Below are positions 1 to 8,053 of a stretch of DNA of 51,239 nucleotides, piece by piece. Each line of letters begins with the position of its first letter. The first letter of the stretch is position 1. The position numbers were made by a program, and so were the translations under genes. The stretch comes from Alcaligenaceae bacterium (GTDB taxonomy: Bacteria > Pseudomonadota > Gammaproteobacteria > Burkholderiales > Burkholderiaceae_B): NCBI GenBank assembly GCA_013416445.1, contig JACCER010000024.1, positions 1 through 51,239 on the forward strand, read 5' to 3'. Below the pieces are notes generated by a model, which was not told where the DNA came from, did not search any database, and was given only the letters and a program-made list of their open reading frames with translations.

Positions 1-2161
1 ACTGCGCCAGGCTCACCGCCGTGCCCCCCACCGTCACCGAGGCCAGCCCAGCCTCGGAGGCCACCGTGATGTGGCCGCTCACCGCTATAGTGGCGTCCTC
101 GGCAATGCTGACCTGGCCGGCGGCAGCACCGTTCCCATCGGGCACACTCACCGTGGGCGGCCCGTCCGTGCGACCGTTGATCGTAATCGTCACCGTCGCC
201 GTGGACGTATCGCCATCACTGTCCTTGACCGTGTAGGTAAAGGTTTCCTGCAGGCTCTGGCCAGCATTTAGCGCGTTGACCGCCGGATTGTCGTTGTGCA
301 GCACATAGCTGTAGGTGCCGTTCGCGTTCAGCGTCACCGTGCCGTACTGCGCAGTGGGCGCACTCGTCCAGCTCCCGAAGGCCACCGGGCCATCAAAGGC
401 GCTATCGTTATCCAGCGCGTTGCCACCCACCGTGTAGCTGCCGCTGTCCTCCACAATGATGTGGGTCTCGCCCACAGCCACCGGATTCGTATCCGTGATT
501 AGGACATTCAATATGCCTGTACCGCTCTTGCCATTACCATCAGTAACAGTAATTGGAAGAGTATCGACAACAGTATCATCACCAGCACTATGGTCCTGAG
601 CACCCTTAACTTTATATTCGTAAGTCAACTTCCCCGAGGCAGCGTCAAATCCGGTTAGCGTCAAGATTCCTTTAGCAGTAGGTATTGATACCGGCGTGGT
701 ACCTAAGGCACCCAATTGAGCCGCGCTCACAATGGTGCCGCCAATAATTACCGACGCGACGCCAGCTACAGAAACCAACGTAATGAGACCATCCACCGGG
801 TCTATTGCCGCCTCGCTGATCTGGTTATCCCCAGTTGCTTCACCGTTCTTATCTTCCACAACAACGACTGGCGGTTCTGGCTCTGGCTCTGGAGTGACAA
901 CAGGCGGCCCATCGGTGCGACCATTGATTGTGATGGTTACCGTAGCCGTGGCCGTATCGCCGTCGCTATCCTTGACGGTATAGGTAAAGGTTTCGGTCAA
1001 GGTCTCGCCATCGTTCAGGGCGTTGACGGCGGGGTTGTCGTTGTCTAGCTCGTAGGTGTAGGTACCGTCGGGGTTTTGCGTAAAGGTGCCATACTGGGCG
1101 GCGTTGTCTGCGGCCCAGTTGCCGAACAATGCCTTGCCGTCTGCGCTGTCGAAGGCGGTATCGCCATCCAACGCATTGCCGGATACGATGTAGCTGCCGC
1201 TGTCTTCGGTAAGGGTGTGGGCTTCGCCCACGGCTTCCGGGTTGGTGTCGGTAATATGCACGCCCAGGTTGCCGGTAACTTGGCCACCAGAGCCGTCTGT
1301 GACGATAATGGTGATGTCGTCTTGAACGGAGTTATCGCCAGCAGTGTGGTCTTGCGGGCCGTTGGGCTGGTATTCGTAGGTAACGGTGCCACCGACGGGG
1401 TCGTAGCCGGTCAGGGTGATGCTGCCGTTTTCAGTTGTAATGGTAATGGCGTTGGTGCTGCTGCCGTCCAGCGCATTAAGCTGATCCAGTGTGACTTGTG
1501 TGCCGCCTACGGTAATGAAGGCCAACCCTGCAGGGGCGCTGAACTGGAAGGTGCCTTGCTTGGCTGCACTGGCGTTTTCGGCTACGGTTAACTGGCCGGG
1601 TTCAATAGCGTTCAGGTCAGCGATTGACAGCGTAGGCAGTCCGGGTGTGCCGGTAACAGCAGTGTCGTCGCCGCCACTGCCTGTGCCGCCCAGGCGCACT
1701 TCTTCAACCGTTGGGAATGTAGGGCGTGGATATTCCAGGCCTAGCGGCGTGGTGGTTTCTATGATGCTGGCAAGGCGGGTGAAGCTGCTGCCGCCATCGC
1801 CACCTGCGCCGCCTTGGATTACGGCGGCGGTGGGGTCAAGATTGGCGAAGGGGTCGCCACCATCGGACAGCGCTGCCAGTATCTGGGCGGTGTCGGCATC
1901 GGCCGGAGCGGCCGCGGCGGCTGTGGACGGGTCAACATTGGGCTGGGCAGTTTCAGCGCTTAGCTGAACGTCACGATTTTCACCTATGGTCATGGGCGGC
2001 AAGCCGTCGGCCTGTAGCTGTATGCTGCTGCCGGTGGCGGTAACCACATCGGCGTCTGCGGGTATGCGCATGCCTTGATGTATGGGTGTCAGCGAGCCAT
2101 CAGTGCCGCGTATCCAGGCTTGACCTGTTATTTGTGTGACGAGTGAAGTAGTAGTAGCCAT
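1..2161 (-). CDS. LapA-like giant RTX/VCBS adhesin, N-terminal part
   Basis: This is an open reading frame of 720 codons with no stop before the left window edge, so only the N-terminal part is visible. Translation from the ATG at 2161 begins MATTTSLVTQITGQAWIRGT. Residues 1-70 resemble the retention module that keeps LapA-family adhesins plugged in their TolC-like pore. Residues 111-114 (TAAV) match the dialanine motif cut by the LapG protease. From about residue 185, Ig-like modules alternate with VCBS modules (about 308-420 and 559-669), each ending in the phrase TVTITINGRTDGPP. Such proteins are exported by type I secretion and hold cells to surfaces. The type I system at 4.2-9.5 kb is the obvious exporter. 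The RTX and secretion signal at the C-terminus are off-window. The nearest GGAG lies 11 nt before the ATG, which is long. The family call is strong; the substrate bound is unknown. Confidence 0.9.
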   Translation of the reverse strand, partial: MATTTSLVTQITGQAWIRGTDGSLTPIHQGMRIPADADVVTATGSSIQLQADGLPPMTIGENRDVQLSAETAQPNVDPSTAAAAAPADADTAQILAALSDGGDPFANLDPTAAVIQGGAGGDGGSSFTRLASIIETTTPLGLEYPRPTFPTVEEVRLGGTGSGGDDTAVTGTPGLPTLSIADLNAIEPGQLTVAENASAAKQGTFQFSAPAGLAFITVGGTQVTLDQLNALDGSSTNAITITTENGSITLTGYDPVGGTVTYEYQPNGPQDHTAGDNSVQDDITIIVTDGSGGQVTGNLGVHITDTNPEAVGEAHTLTEDSGSYIVSGNALDGDTAFDSADGKALFGNWAADNAAQYGTFTQNPDGTYTYELDNDNPAVNALNDGETLTETFTYTVKDSDGDTATATVTITINGRTDGPPVVTPEPEPEPPVVVVEDKNGEATGDNQISEAAIDPVDGLITLVSVAGVASVIIGGTIVSAAQLGALGTTPVSIPTAKGILTLTGFDAASGKLTYEYKVKGAQDHSAGDDTVVDTLPITVTDGNGKSGTGILNVLITDTNPVAVGETHIIVEDSGSYTVGGNALDNDSAFDGPVAFGSWTSAPTAQYGTVTLNANGTYSYVLHNDNPAVNALNAGQSLQETFTYTVKDSDGDTSTATVTITINGRTDGPPTVSVPDGNGAAAGQVSIAEDATIAVSGHITVASEAGLASVTVGGTAVSLAQ
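140..530 (-). repeat. VCBS-type repeat unit 2 of the adhesin
   Basis: This block encodes the second copy of a VCBS module (AVGETHIIVEDSGSY to ITINGRTDGPP). It matches the copy at about 890-1290 at both protein and DNA level, with a period of roughly 750 bp. Each period combines one Ig-like module of about 130 residues with one VCBS module of about 110. Repeats of this kind extend the adhesin from the cell surface. Confidence 0.8.
890..1290 (-). repeat. VCBS-type repeat unit 1 of the adhesin
   Basis: This block encodes the first VCBS module (AVGEAHTLTEDSGSY to ITINGRTDGPP, about residues 308-420). It is a direct repeat of the block at 140-530. A short Pro-Glu linker (TPEPEPEPP) follows it, between this unit and the next Ig-like module. 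Confidence 0.8.
1820..1831 (-). other. Candidate LapG cleavage motif (TAAV) in the adhesin
   Basis: Codons ACC GCC GCC GTA encode Thr-Ala-Ala-Val at residues 111-114, in the context DPFANLDPTAAVIQGG. LapG-type proteases cut LapA-family adhesins between the two alanines of a TAAG-like motif near residue 108. Variants with V in the last position are accepted in the published consensus as I recall it. The position and the Gly-rich sequence after it fit the family. Cleavage here would release the adhesin from the cell. Confidence 0.7.
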
Positions 2162-2541
2162 GTCCGGAGTCGCTCCAAGGAGGGAAAATCGTGTTTTTGC
2201 GGCGTCTGCATGAAGTTACAAAACGACGCAACAGTAAAAAGTTAAACGAATAGTAAGTAACATCCGTAAGCATGGGTATTGGCGGCAACGACAGGTTTGG
2301 GCCTTATTTGATGATTTCATCACTTACAAATGCCAAGATTTGTAAAGACTGGATTGAAGATTGGAAGTATTGAGGACAGGCCACCTTTTTCCTGGGCCAG
2401 GATCTTTAGGTTAATCAGGTACCAAGGAAACGCAGCCCGCCCTGACGCGCTTTTCGTCCACCCGGACAAATTCGCCTAATGGGCAGGCCTGCAGGGTTGT
2501 TTTAGATTACCGACTTGCAAACTCTTGGTACGCAGGCAAGC
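2162..2541. other. Divergent intergenic region, adhesin / Rpn gene
   Basis: These 380 bases separate the divergent adhesin (minus) and nuclease (plus) genes. The half nearest the adhesin is AT-rich and is its likely promoter region. It contains the perfect dyad at 2324-2345. I see no convincing gene; a 62-codon minus frame here has no supporting features. No clear sigma-70 pair stands out. Confidence 0.6.
2324..2345. promoter_or_regulatory. Perfect 8-6-8 inverted repeat upstream of adhesin
   Basis: TTACAAAT and ATTTGTAA form perfect 8-bp arms around a 6-bp spacer, about 163 bp upstream of the adhesin ATG. The symmetry and promoter-proximal position suggest an operator. The protein that binds it is unknown. 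The NarL-type regulator at 3565-4191 is one candidate, but nothing here proves it. Confidence 0.5.
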
Positions 2542-3507
2542 ATGGTTTCATCCAACCTTCCTTTCCAGCCGGCCCCATCCGCTGATTTGAAAGCCGGCTC
2601 CCGGTCGCAGGCGACTGGCCTGTCGCTGTGCAACGACGTGGTGTTCAAGGCCTTGTTCAGTCGTCACCCGCATCTGCTGGCCGACCTGATCAATGCCGTG
2701 CGCCATCACGCCGCGCCCATCCGTGTCGAGCGCATCCTGAACCCCCATATCCTGCCGCAAGACCTGGTGGGCAAGCACATCGTGCTGGACATCCTGGCCG
2801 AGGACGCCAGCGGCCAGCGCTTCGGTGTGGAGATGCAGTTGGGGCGCTTTCGCCACTGGCCGCAGCGCAACGTGTATGGCATTGCCCGCAGCCTGGCCGG
2901 GCAATTGCAGGCGGGACAAGACTATCGCGATTTAAAGCCAGTCATTGGCATTAGCCTGCTGGTCCACGACTTGTTTGCCGATCACCCAGCCAAAGCGCAC
3001 TGGCACTTCACTTTGCGCGATGCTCAAGATCCAACGGTACAGTTGGGCGAAGCGCTGCAAATGCATATAATCGAACTACGCAAGGCCGAAACGCTGGGTG
3101 CGCTGCCCGCACCGCTGTTGGCCTGGATCGCCTGCCTGCTGCACAACCTGGATGAGGCTGCCATGAACGAAATCACCCACCCGCCAGTACACGAAGCGCT
3201 GTCGCACTTGGAAACCCTGTATTCCGACGAAGAACTGCGCTTGGCCGCTGAGCGCCGCGAACAGGCGCTAGTCGATGCCGAAGACATGCTCGATCAGGCA
3301 AGGTACGAAGGCCGTGAAAAGGGCATTCAAGAAGGCGCCGCCAAGCTGCTGGCCATACAGATCACCCGTAAATTCGGCCCGCTACCCGATTGGGCCACAA
3401 CCCGCATGGCGCAGGCCGATGAAACCAGCCTGAATCGGTGGGCGCTACGGTTGCTGGATGCGCAAACCTTGGACGAGATTTTCGTAAGTCGGATTACGCT
3501 GCGCTAA
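2542..3507 (+). CDS. Rpn-family PD-(D/E)XK nuclease / putative transposase with DUF4351
   Basis: This 321-residue protein has an N-terminal PD-(D/E)XK nuclease fold of the Rpn/PDDEXK_2 type. The start NDVVFKALF, then VLDILAED, then FGVEMQ give the Asp and Glu-x-Gln of the active site. The C-terminal stretch from KLLAIQITRKFGPLP to LLDAQTLDEIF resembles DUF4351. Rpn proteins are DNA endonucleases linked to RecA-independent recombination or defence. I chose the ATG at 2542, which has a weak AGG upstream; a TTG at 2515 would add nine residues. The last seven residues (VSRITLR) and the stop lie in the palindromic repeat at 3488-3513, beyond the DUF4351 end. The gene sits alone, opposite to its neighbours. 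Confidence 0.8.
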   Translation: MVSSNLPFQPAPSADLKAGSRSQATGLSLCNDVVFKALFSRHPHLLADLINAVRHHAAPIRVERILNPHILPQDLVGKHIVLDILAEDASGQRFGVEMQLGRFRHWPQRNVYGIARSLAGQLQAGQDYRDLKPVIGISLLVHDLFADHPAKAHWHFTLRDAQDPTVQLGEALQMHIIELRKAETLGALPAPLLAWIACLLHNLDEAAMNEITHPPVHEALSHLETLYSDEELRLAAERREQALVDAEDMLDQARYEGREKGIQEGAAKLLAIQITRKFGPLPDWATTRMAQADETSLNRWALRLLDAQTLDEIFVSRITLR

Positions 3508-3513
3508 TCCGAC
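3488..3513. repeat. Interspersed palindromic repeat, copy 1
   Basis: GTCGGATTA and TAATCCGAC form perfect 9-bp arms around an 8-bp loop. This copy overlaps the 3' end of the Rpn-type gene and supplies its TAA stop codon. It belongs to a family with about ten copies in the window. Confidence 0.85.
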
Positions 3514-3564
3514 CCACAGGCATTGAATGTAGGCCAGGTTAACGCGAAGCGCACAATTTACGCG

Positions 3565-4191
3565 TTAGTTAACGCCATGCACCTTCAACGCCAGCAACAG
3601 CCGGTCGTTCACGCCCAGCTTTTCGAATATGGCGGACAAATGCGCCCGTACTGTGCGTTCGGTAATGTTCAGCGCATCGGCAATGGCCTGGTTGCTGTGC
3701 CCTATGGCGGCGCGCTGGGCCACTTCTTTTTCCCGAACAGTCAGGCCTTTGTCCCAGTCGCCACGCTGCGGCATGCGCTGATCTATATCGCGCAACAAGC
3801 GCGCCAGCAGCGTTGGCCCCAGCCACACATTGCCCGCCGCCACCGTTTTCAACACCGTTTCCAGGCTTTGCACGGGACTATAGGCATGCACATAACCACT
3901 GGCGCTCGCGGCCAGGGCTTGCTTGCCCTCGTCGTCGCTGGTTCGCATGCTGCCCACCACCAGCTTCAGGCCTTGCAAGCGCGAGGCCCATTCCGGGTCA
4001 TTCCAGGCTGGCAGCCTGGGCAAGCCCGCATCAAGTAAAACCAATTCACGGCCCTGCTCGCGCCAGCGCGCCAAGTCTTGCAACGTCTGCCCACGAGCGG
4101 GCAGCCATGCGGCCTGATCCAACTGACGCCAGTGCTGCCACAAGGCATCATCATGGGTCATCAACAATACAGGAACGGCTTGCATAACCAC
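3565..4191 (-). CDS. NarL/LuxR-type response regulator with atypical receiver
   Basis: This 208-residue protein has a receiver-like domain (about 1-120) and a LuxR-type helix-turn-helix (LTVREKEVAQRAAIGHSNQA to about residue 200). In the receiver the acidic pair (THDD) and the usual phospho-accepting Asp (LVLLDAGLP) are present. The conserved Lys is replaced: GYVHAYSP stands where GYLxK is expected. Phosphorylation may therefore be altered or lost. The gene ends the secretion operon, 13 bp after the adaptor gene. A GTG at 4191 has a good AAGGG seven bases upstream; an ATG at 4185 is the alternative. It probably controls the adhesin or its exporter, inferred from position only. No partner kinase is present. 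Confidence 0.85.
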   Translation of the reverse strand: MVMQAVPVLLMTHDDALWQHWRQLDQAAWLPARGQTLQDLARWREQGRELVLLDAGLPRLPAWNDPEWASRLQGLKLVVGSMRTSDDEGKQALAASASGYVHAYSPVQSLETVLKTVAAGNVWLGPTLLARLLRDIDQRMPQRGDWDKGLTVREKEVAQRAAIGHSNQAIADALNITERTVRAHLSAIFEKLGVNDRLLLALKVHGVN

Positions 4192-4204
4192 ATCTACACC
4201 CTTA

Positions 4205-5569
4205 TCAACGTTCGGTAAACGCGTTGGATTTCGCCCGTAACACAGGTTTCAGCAAATATTGCATTACCGTGCGCTTGCCAGTTAGTACATGCACCTCGGC
4301 GACCATGCCCGGAATAATAGGCCGGGCGTCATCGCCTACGTAGGCTCTTTCGGTTCTTACTTTGACGATATAAAAGGAATTCCCTTTTTCATCGGTAATC
4401 GTGTCGGCCCCTATTTGCTCGATTTCGCCCGACAGGCCGCCGTAAATGGAAAAATCATAGGCCGTAAACTTGACCTCGGCGCGTTGCCCCGGATGCAGGA
4501 AGCCGATATCGCGGGGGGTAATGCGCACTTCCAACAGCAAAGAATCGTCGGTGGGCACGATTTCGAGTATGTCTTTACCCGGCTGAACCACGCCCCCAAC
4601 CGTATTCGCCATCAGGCTTTTGATGGTGCCGCGCACAGGCGAACGCACGTCGGCCAGCTTGACCCGGTCGACCAAGGCCAATTGCCCCTGATGCAGCGTA
4701 GAAAGCTTGGAGCGCACTTCAGAGAGTTCTACCCGTGCCTGGTTACGAATGCTGAGTTCAGACTCTTCGATCTTGCTTTCGGCCTCTTGGATAGCCGCAT
4801 GAATGCGGTCGATTTGCGCGCCCGCTGCCTTGGCTTCGCCGCAAAAACGAGCCACATCGCGCTGCAAGCGCAGCAGATCGACCTCGGACACCGCGCCGCT
4901 TTTCAGCAATGGCCGTGTCACCTGCAATTCGCGCGAGGTCAAGCTACAGCTTGATGCCGCCTGATCGCGGTTGGCCTGGGTTTCGCGCAGTTCTTGCTGG
5001 CGCTGCTTAAGCTGGTCTTCTGCCTGCTTCACGGCGGAATTCAATTCTTGCGTACGGCTTTCCCATACGCGCCGTTCCATTTCGACGATTTGCGGCGCCT
5101 CGACCAAGATATCTTCCGGCGCTTTGAAAATATCGCCGGTGGCCAGCGCCTCGAGACGTGCCGCCTTGGCGGTCAAGGCCAAGAACTCGGCGTGATTCTC
5201 GCCCAGCGACGACGAATAGCGCGTGGGGTCTATGCGCAGCAAGACCTCACCCACCTCGACTGACTGGCCGGGTTTGATCAGAATTTGTTCGACAATACCA
5301 CCATCGAGGCTTTGGATGATTTGCACCTGGCGCGATGGCACCACCTTGCCTTCGCCGCGTACGACTTCGTCGATACTGCCCAACGAGGCCCACACAATAA
5401 GTGCTATCACCGTCAACAACGACACCCACAGCAAGGCGCGCGAACCACGCGCCGTTTGCTGGCTGATGGCCTGATGCGCGTCGGCGTTCTGGGCCTCGCT
5501 GCGGCTGGAAACATCTGAATTGCTCAGGAAAGACGTTTGCGGAAACAGACTGCGGTAACAAAAAAACAT
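4205..5569 (-). CDS. lapC: HlyD-family type I secretion periplasmic adaptor (LapC-like)
   Basis: This 454-residue adaptor links the inner-membrane ABC exporter to the outer-membrane channel. It has a short cytoplasmic N-terminus, one membrane helix at about 44-64 (LLWVSLLTVIALIVWASLG), then a lipoyl-like half motif (GGIVEQILIKPGQSV). A long coiled coil with many Gln, Glu and Arg follows at about 165-310. The second half motif (VRSPVRGTIKSL) and a beta-barrel C-terminal domain come next. Length and layout are normal for HlyD/LapC. Its ATG overlaps the exporter stop codon (TAATG), so translation is probably coupled. Two Cys in the coiled-coil part (SSCSLT and RFCGE) are unusual for an adaptor. 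Confidence 0.92.
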   Translation of the reverse strand: MFFCYRSLFPQTSFLSNSDVSSRSEAQNADAHQAISQQTARGSRALLWVSLLTVIALIVWASLGSIDEVVRGEGKVVPSRQVQIIQSLDGGIVEQILIKPGQSVEVGEVLLRIDPTRYSSSLGENHAEFLALTAKAARLEALATGDIFKAPEDILVEAPQIVEMERRVWESRTQELNSAVKQAEDQLKQRQQELRETQANRDQAASSCSLTSRELQVTRPLLKSGAVSEVDLLRLQRDVARFCGEAKAAGAQIDRIHAAIQEAESKIEESELSIRNQARVELSEVRSKLSTLHQGQLALVDRVKLADVRSPVRGTIKSLMANTVGGVVQPGKDILEIVPTDDSLLLEVRITPRDIGFLHPGQRAEVKFTAYDFSIYGGLSGEIEQIGADTITDEKGNSFYIVKVRTERAYVGDDARPIIPGMVAEVHVLTGKRTVMQYLLKPVLRAKSNAFTER

Positions 5570-7731
5570 TATGCCGCCCCTTTCGCACGGCCAATGCGGC
5601 CTTGGCGCAAGGCTTCGATAACCTGGTCTTTGGGACCATCGGCCATGATCCTGCCGTTATCCATGACTATCAGGCGGTCGACCAGTTCCAGCAAGGCGGT
5701 ACGGTGCGTGACCAATAGCGTGGTTTTGTTGACCGAACCATCTTTAAGGCGGCGCCTAAGGGCGGATTCGCTTTGGTTATCCATATTGCTGCTGGGTTCG
5801 TCCAGCAGCAATATGGGCGGATCGTTAATTAAGGCGCGTGCCACAGCCACCGACTGGCGCTGCCCGCCCGACAGCGTATCGCCACGCTCGCCTATCATCA
5901 TGTCGTAGCCGTCGGGATGGGCGGCGGCGAAGTCTTCAATGCCTGCAATACGGGCAACGTCCAGCATATAGCTGTCGTCGGCAAAGGGTGCGCCCAGCGT
6001 CAGGTTGTACTTGAGGCTGCCGTAGAACAACACCGGATCTTGCGGCACATAGCCTACCGCACGGCGCAGGTCGGCCGGGTCGATTTGCTTGATGTCGATG
6101 CCATCGATCAGCACCGCGCCGTCGGTGGGTTCGTACAAGCCCAGCACCAGCTTTTCCAGGGTGGTTTTACCCGAGCCTATGCGACCGATAATGCCGACCT
6201 TTTCACCCGCCTTGATCTTGAGGCTGACTTTGTTCAGGGCGGGCTGGGCCACGCCAGGATAATTGAAGCTGACATCGCGGAATTCGATATCGCCCGACAG
6301 GAACGGCCGGGGTACAAAGCTTTTTTCAGCCGGGCGCTCGACAGGCATTTTCATGTAGTTGTCGATGGAGTCAAGCGAAGTACGGGCGTTTTGGTATTGC
6401 ATCATCAGCCCGGCCACCTGCCCCAGTGGCGCCAGGCAACGGCCGGCGATCATGGACGAGGCGATGATGCCGCCCAGCGACAAGGCAGCGTCCTGGATCA
6501 TGAAAGTGCCAATGACAATGACACTGATGGTGACCAGTTGCTGCGCCGTCTGCACGAACGATACCGTCACCGACGATATCAGCTTGATGCGGGCGCCTAT
6601 GCGCGCCAGGAATTCAGTTGAGCTTTCCCATTTGCGCTGCGACGTACCCTGAGCATTCAGGGTCTTGATGGTTTCCAGCCCCGCCAGGGATTCGACCAGC
6701 CCCGCATTACGCTGGGCGCTGGCCTGGAACGATTCGGTCACCAGTGTTTCCATGCGGGCCTGGGCCACAAAAGAAACGATCAGGACCAGCACAATGGCGA
6801 CAGCGGGAGGAATGATCATCCAGGGCGACACCCAGCCCAGCACCGCCAGGAACAGCAGTACAAAGGGCAGGTCGACCAGCGTGGTGAGGCTGGCTGATGC
6901 GATGAAATCACGCACAGATTCGAACGAGCGCAGGTTGGACGCAAACGAACCCACGGACACCGGCCGGCTTTCCATGCGCAGGTCGAGCACCCTTTCCATG
7001 ATTTGCGCCGACAGTTTGACATCAACCTTTTTGCTTGCCGTATCAACCACATAGGCGCGTATGCTGGTCAGCACCAGATTGAACAGCATAGTGAGCGCTA
7101 TGCCTATGGTCAGCACCCACAGTGTTTCTATGGCGTTGTTGGGCACCACCCTGTCGTACACATTCATGGTGTACAAGGGCATGATCAGCGCGAAAATATT
7201 AATAAGTACAGCGGCCACCAAAGCATCGCGGTACAGCCGCCAGTTTTCAAAGATGACCGCCCAGAACCAGTGTTTGTTGCTTTCTTTGCTGGTTTCCCGG
7301 GCGCGCGCCTCGAAGCGGAACAGCGGCTTGATGAAATAGGCGAGGCCAGTGTAATCGGCCAACAGTTCGTCGGCGGGAACTTCCACGGGGCTGCCGGACT
7401 CTGGGTATTGCACCAGGTAAAAACCCGTGCGCACCTCGAGCAGTACGCAGGCACGATCGCCTTTCAGTACCAGTATGGCGGGCAGCAGTGCCGCCGGAAG
7501 ATTATCGAGCTTGCGACGCAACAAGCGCGCCGAGCAATGTGCACGCGCTGCAGCGCGCGGCAATAGCGCCAGGGTCAGCTTGTGATTGACCAGCGGCAGG
7601 CCCCCCGATAACGCCTGGGCGGAACAGGGGTTGCCGTGGATACGGGTCAGTTCGACCAGGCAAGCCAATAAGGGATCATCATGCGTCAGGTGTGCGGATA
7701 CCTGCTCGGGTGTATCGGCCATGCTATCCAT
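5569..7731 (-). CDS. lapB: Type I secretion ABC transporter/permease (LapB-like)
   Basis: This 720-residue exporter fuses three parts. An N-terminal C39-like domain (about 15-145) lacks an obvious peptidase Cys-His pair, so it is probably a substrate-docking domain. The membrane domain spans about 165-450, and the nucleotide-binding domain has Walker A GRIGSGKTT (about 515), signature LSGGQRQ, Walker B ILLLDEPSS and the THR switch histidine. This is the architecture of LapB/HlyB-type exporters that drive RTX adhesins out of the cell with ATP. The start ATG overlaps the stop of the small upstream gene (TGATG); an ATG three codons further in is possible. Confidence 0.93.
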   Translation of the reverse strand: MDSMADTPEQVSAHLTHDDPLLACLVELTRIHGNPCSAQALSGGLPLVNHKLTLALLPRAAARAHCSARLLRRKLDNLPAALLPAILVLKGDRACVLLEVRTGFYLVQYPESGSPVEVPADELLADYTGLAYFIKPLFRFEARARETSKESNKHWFWAVIFENWRLYRDALVAAVLINIFALIMPLYTMNVYDRVVPNNAIETLWVLTIGIALTMLFNLVLTSIRAYVVDTASKKVDVKLSAQIMERVLDLRMESRPVSVGSFASNLRSFESVRDFIASASLTTLVDLPFVLLFLAVLGWVSPWMIIPPAVAIVLVLIVSFVAQARMETLVTESFQASAQRNAGLVESLAGLETIKTLNAQGTSQRKWESSTEFLARIGARIKLISSVTVSFVQTAQQLVTISVIVIGTFMIQDAALSLGGIIASSMIAGRCLAPLGQVAGLMMQYQNARTSLDSIDNYMKMPVERPAEKSFVPRPFLSGDIEFRDVSFNYPGVAQPALNKVSLKIKAGEKVGIIGRIGSGKTTLEKLVLGLYEPTDGAVLIDGIDIKQIDPADLRRAVGYVPQDPVLFYGSLKYNLTLGAPFADDSYMLDVARIAGIEDFAAAHPDGYDMMIGERGDTLSGGQRQSVAVARALINDPPILLLDEPSSNMDNQSESALRRRLKDGSVNKTTLLVTHRTALLELVDRLIVMDNGRIMADGPKDQVIEALRQGRIGRAKGAA

Positions 7732-7949
7732 CAGAACAGATTATCCTCGTCGTCGATTAAGTCCAGGGAATCGCGCAAGCGCCTGCGGGCGCTTTTGCGC
7801 TGATTAAGCTTGGCCAGGGCATCGGCGGGCAAATCGGTGAGCCGCAAGGAGCCATTGGCCAATAATGCATCGATAAGATCTTCCAGCACCCGGATGAAAT
7901 CGGCATCCAGGACTGAAAGATCAGGATCCTGCCGCTTTTCCTGATCCAA
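7731..7949 (-). CDS. Small acidic hypothetical protein in the secretion operon
   Basis: This 72-residue protein is not one I recognise. It is rich in Asp, Leu and Arg, with a predicted amphipathic helix (LSVLDADFIRVLEDLIDALL), a basic stretch (KSARRRLRD) and an acidic tail (DLIDDEDNLF). It has no signal peptide or membrane segment, so it should be cytoplasmic. The start is TTG, supported by AAGGAG six bases upstream; no ATG exists in frame nearby. Its stop overlaps the exporter ATG, so the two are translationally coupled. The position between the TolC-like and ABC genes suggests a cytoplasmic accessory of the exporter. This is inference only. Confidence 0.75.
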   Translation of the reverse strand: MDQEKRQDPDLSVLDADFIRVLEDLIDALLANGSLRLTDLPADALAKLNQRKSARRRLRDSLDLIDDEDNLF

Positions 7950-7990
7950 ATAGGTCTCCTTGAATGGGGCGGTGCTTACTTAACACTGTT

Positions 7991-8030
7991 GGCTTGTCGG
8001 ATTAGGGCGAAGCCCGTAATCCGACAAGCC
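7991..8030. repeat. Interspersed palindromic repeat, copy 2
   Basis: This is the longest clean copy: GGCTTGTCGGATTA pairs perfectly with TAATCCGACAAGCC, with an inner GGC/GCC pair. It lies between the TolC-like gene and the small acidic gene inside the secretion operon. There it could stabilise or attenuate the transcript. Confidence 0.88.
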
Positions 8031-8053
8031 ATACTGCAAATCAGGCTAGCAGT

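Noticed and set aside
1045-1392. A 115-codon minus-strand frame inside the adhesin
   Set aside because: It is out of frame with the continuous 720-codon adhesin frame, which has clear VCBS motifs.
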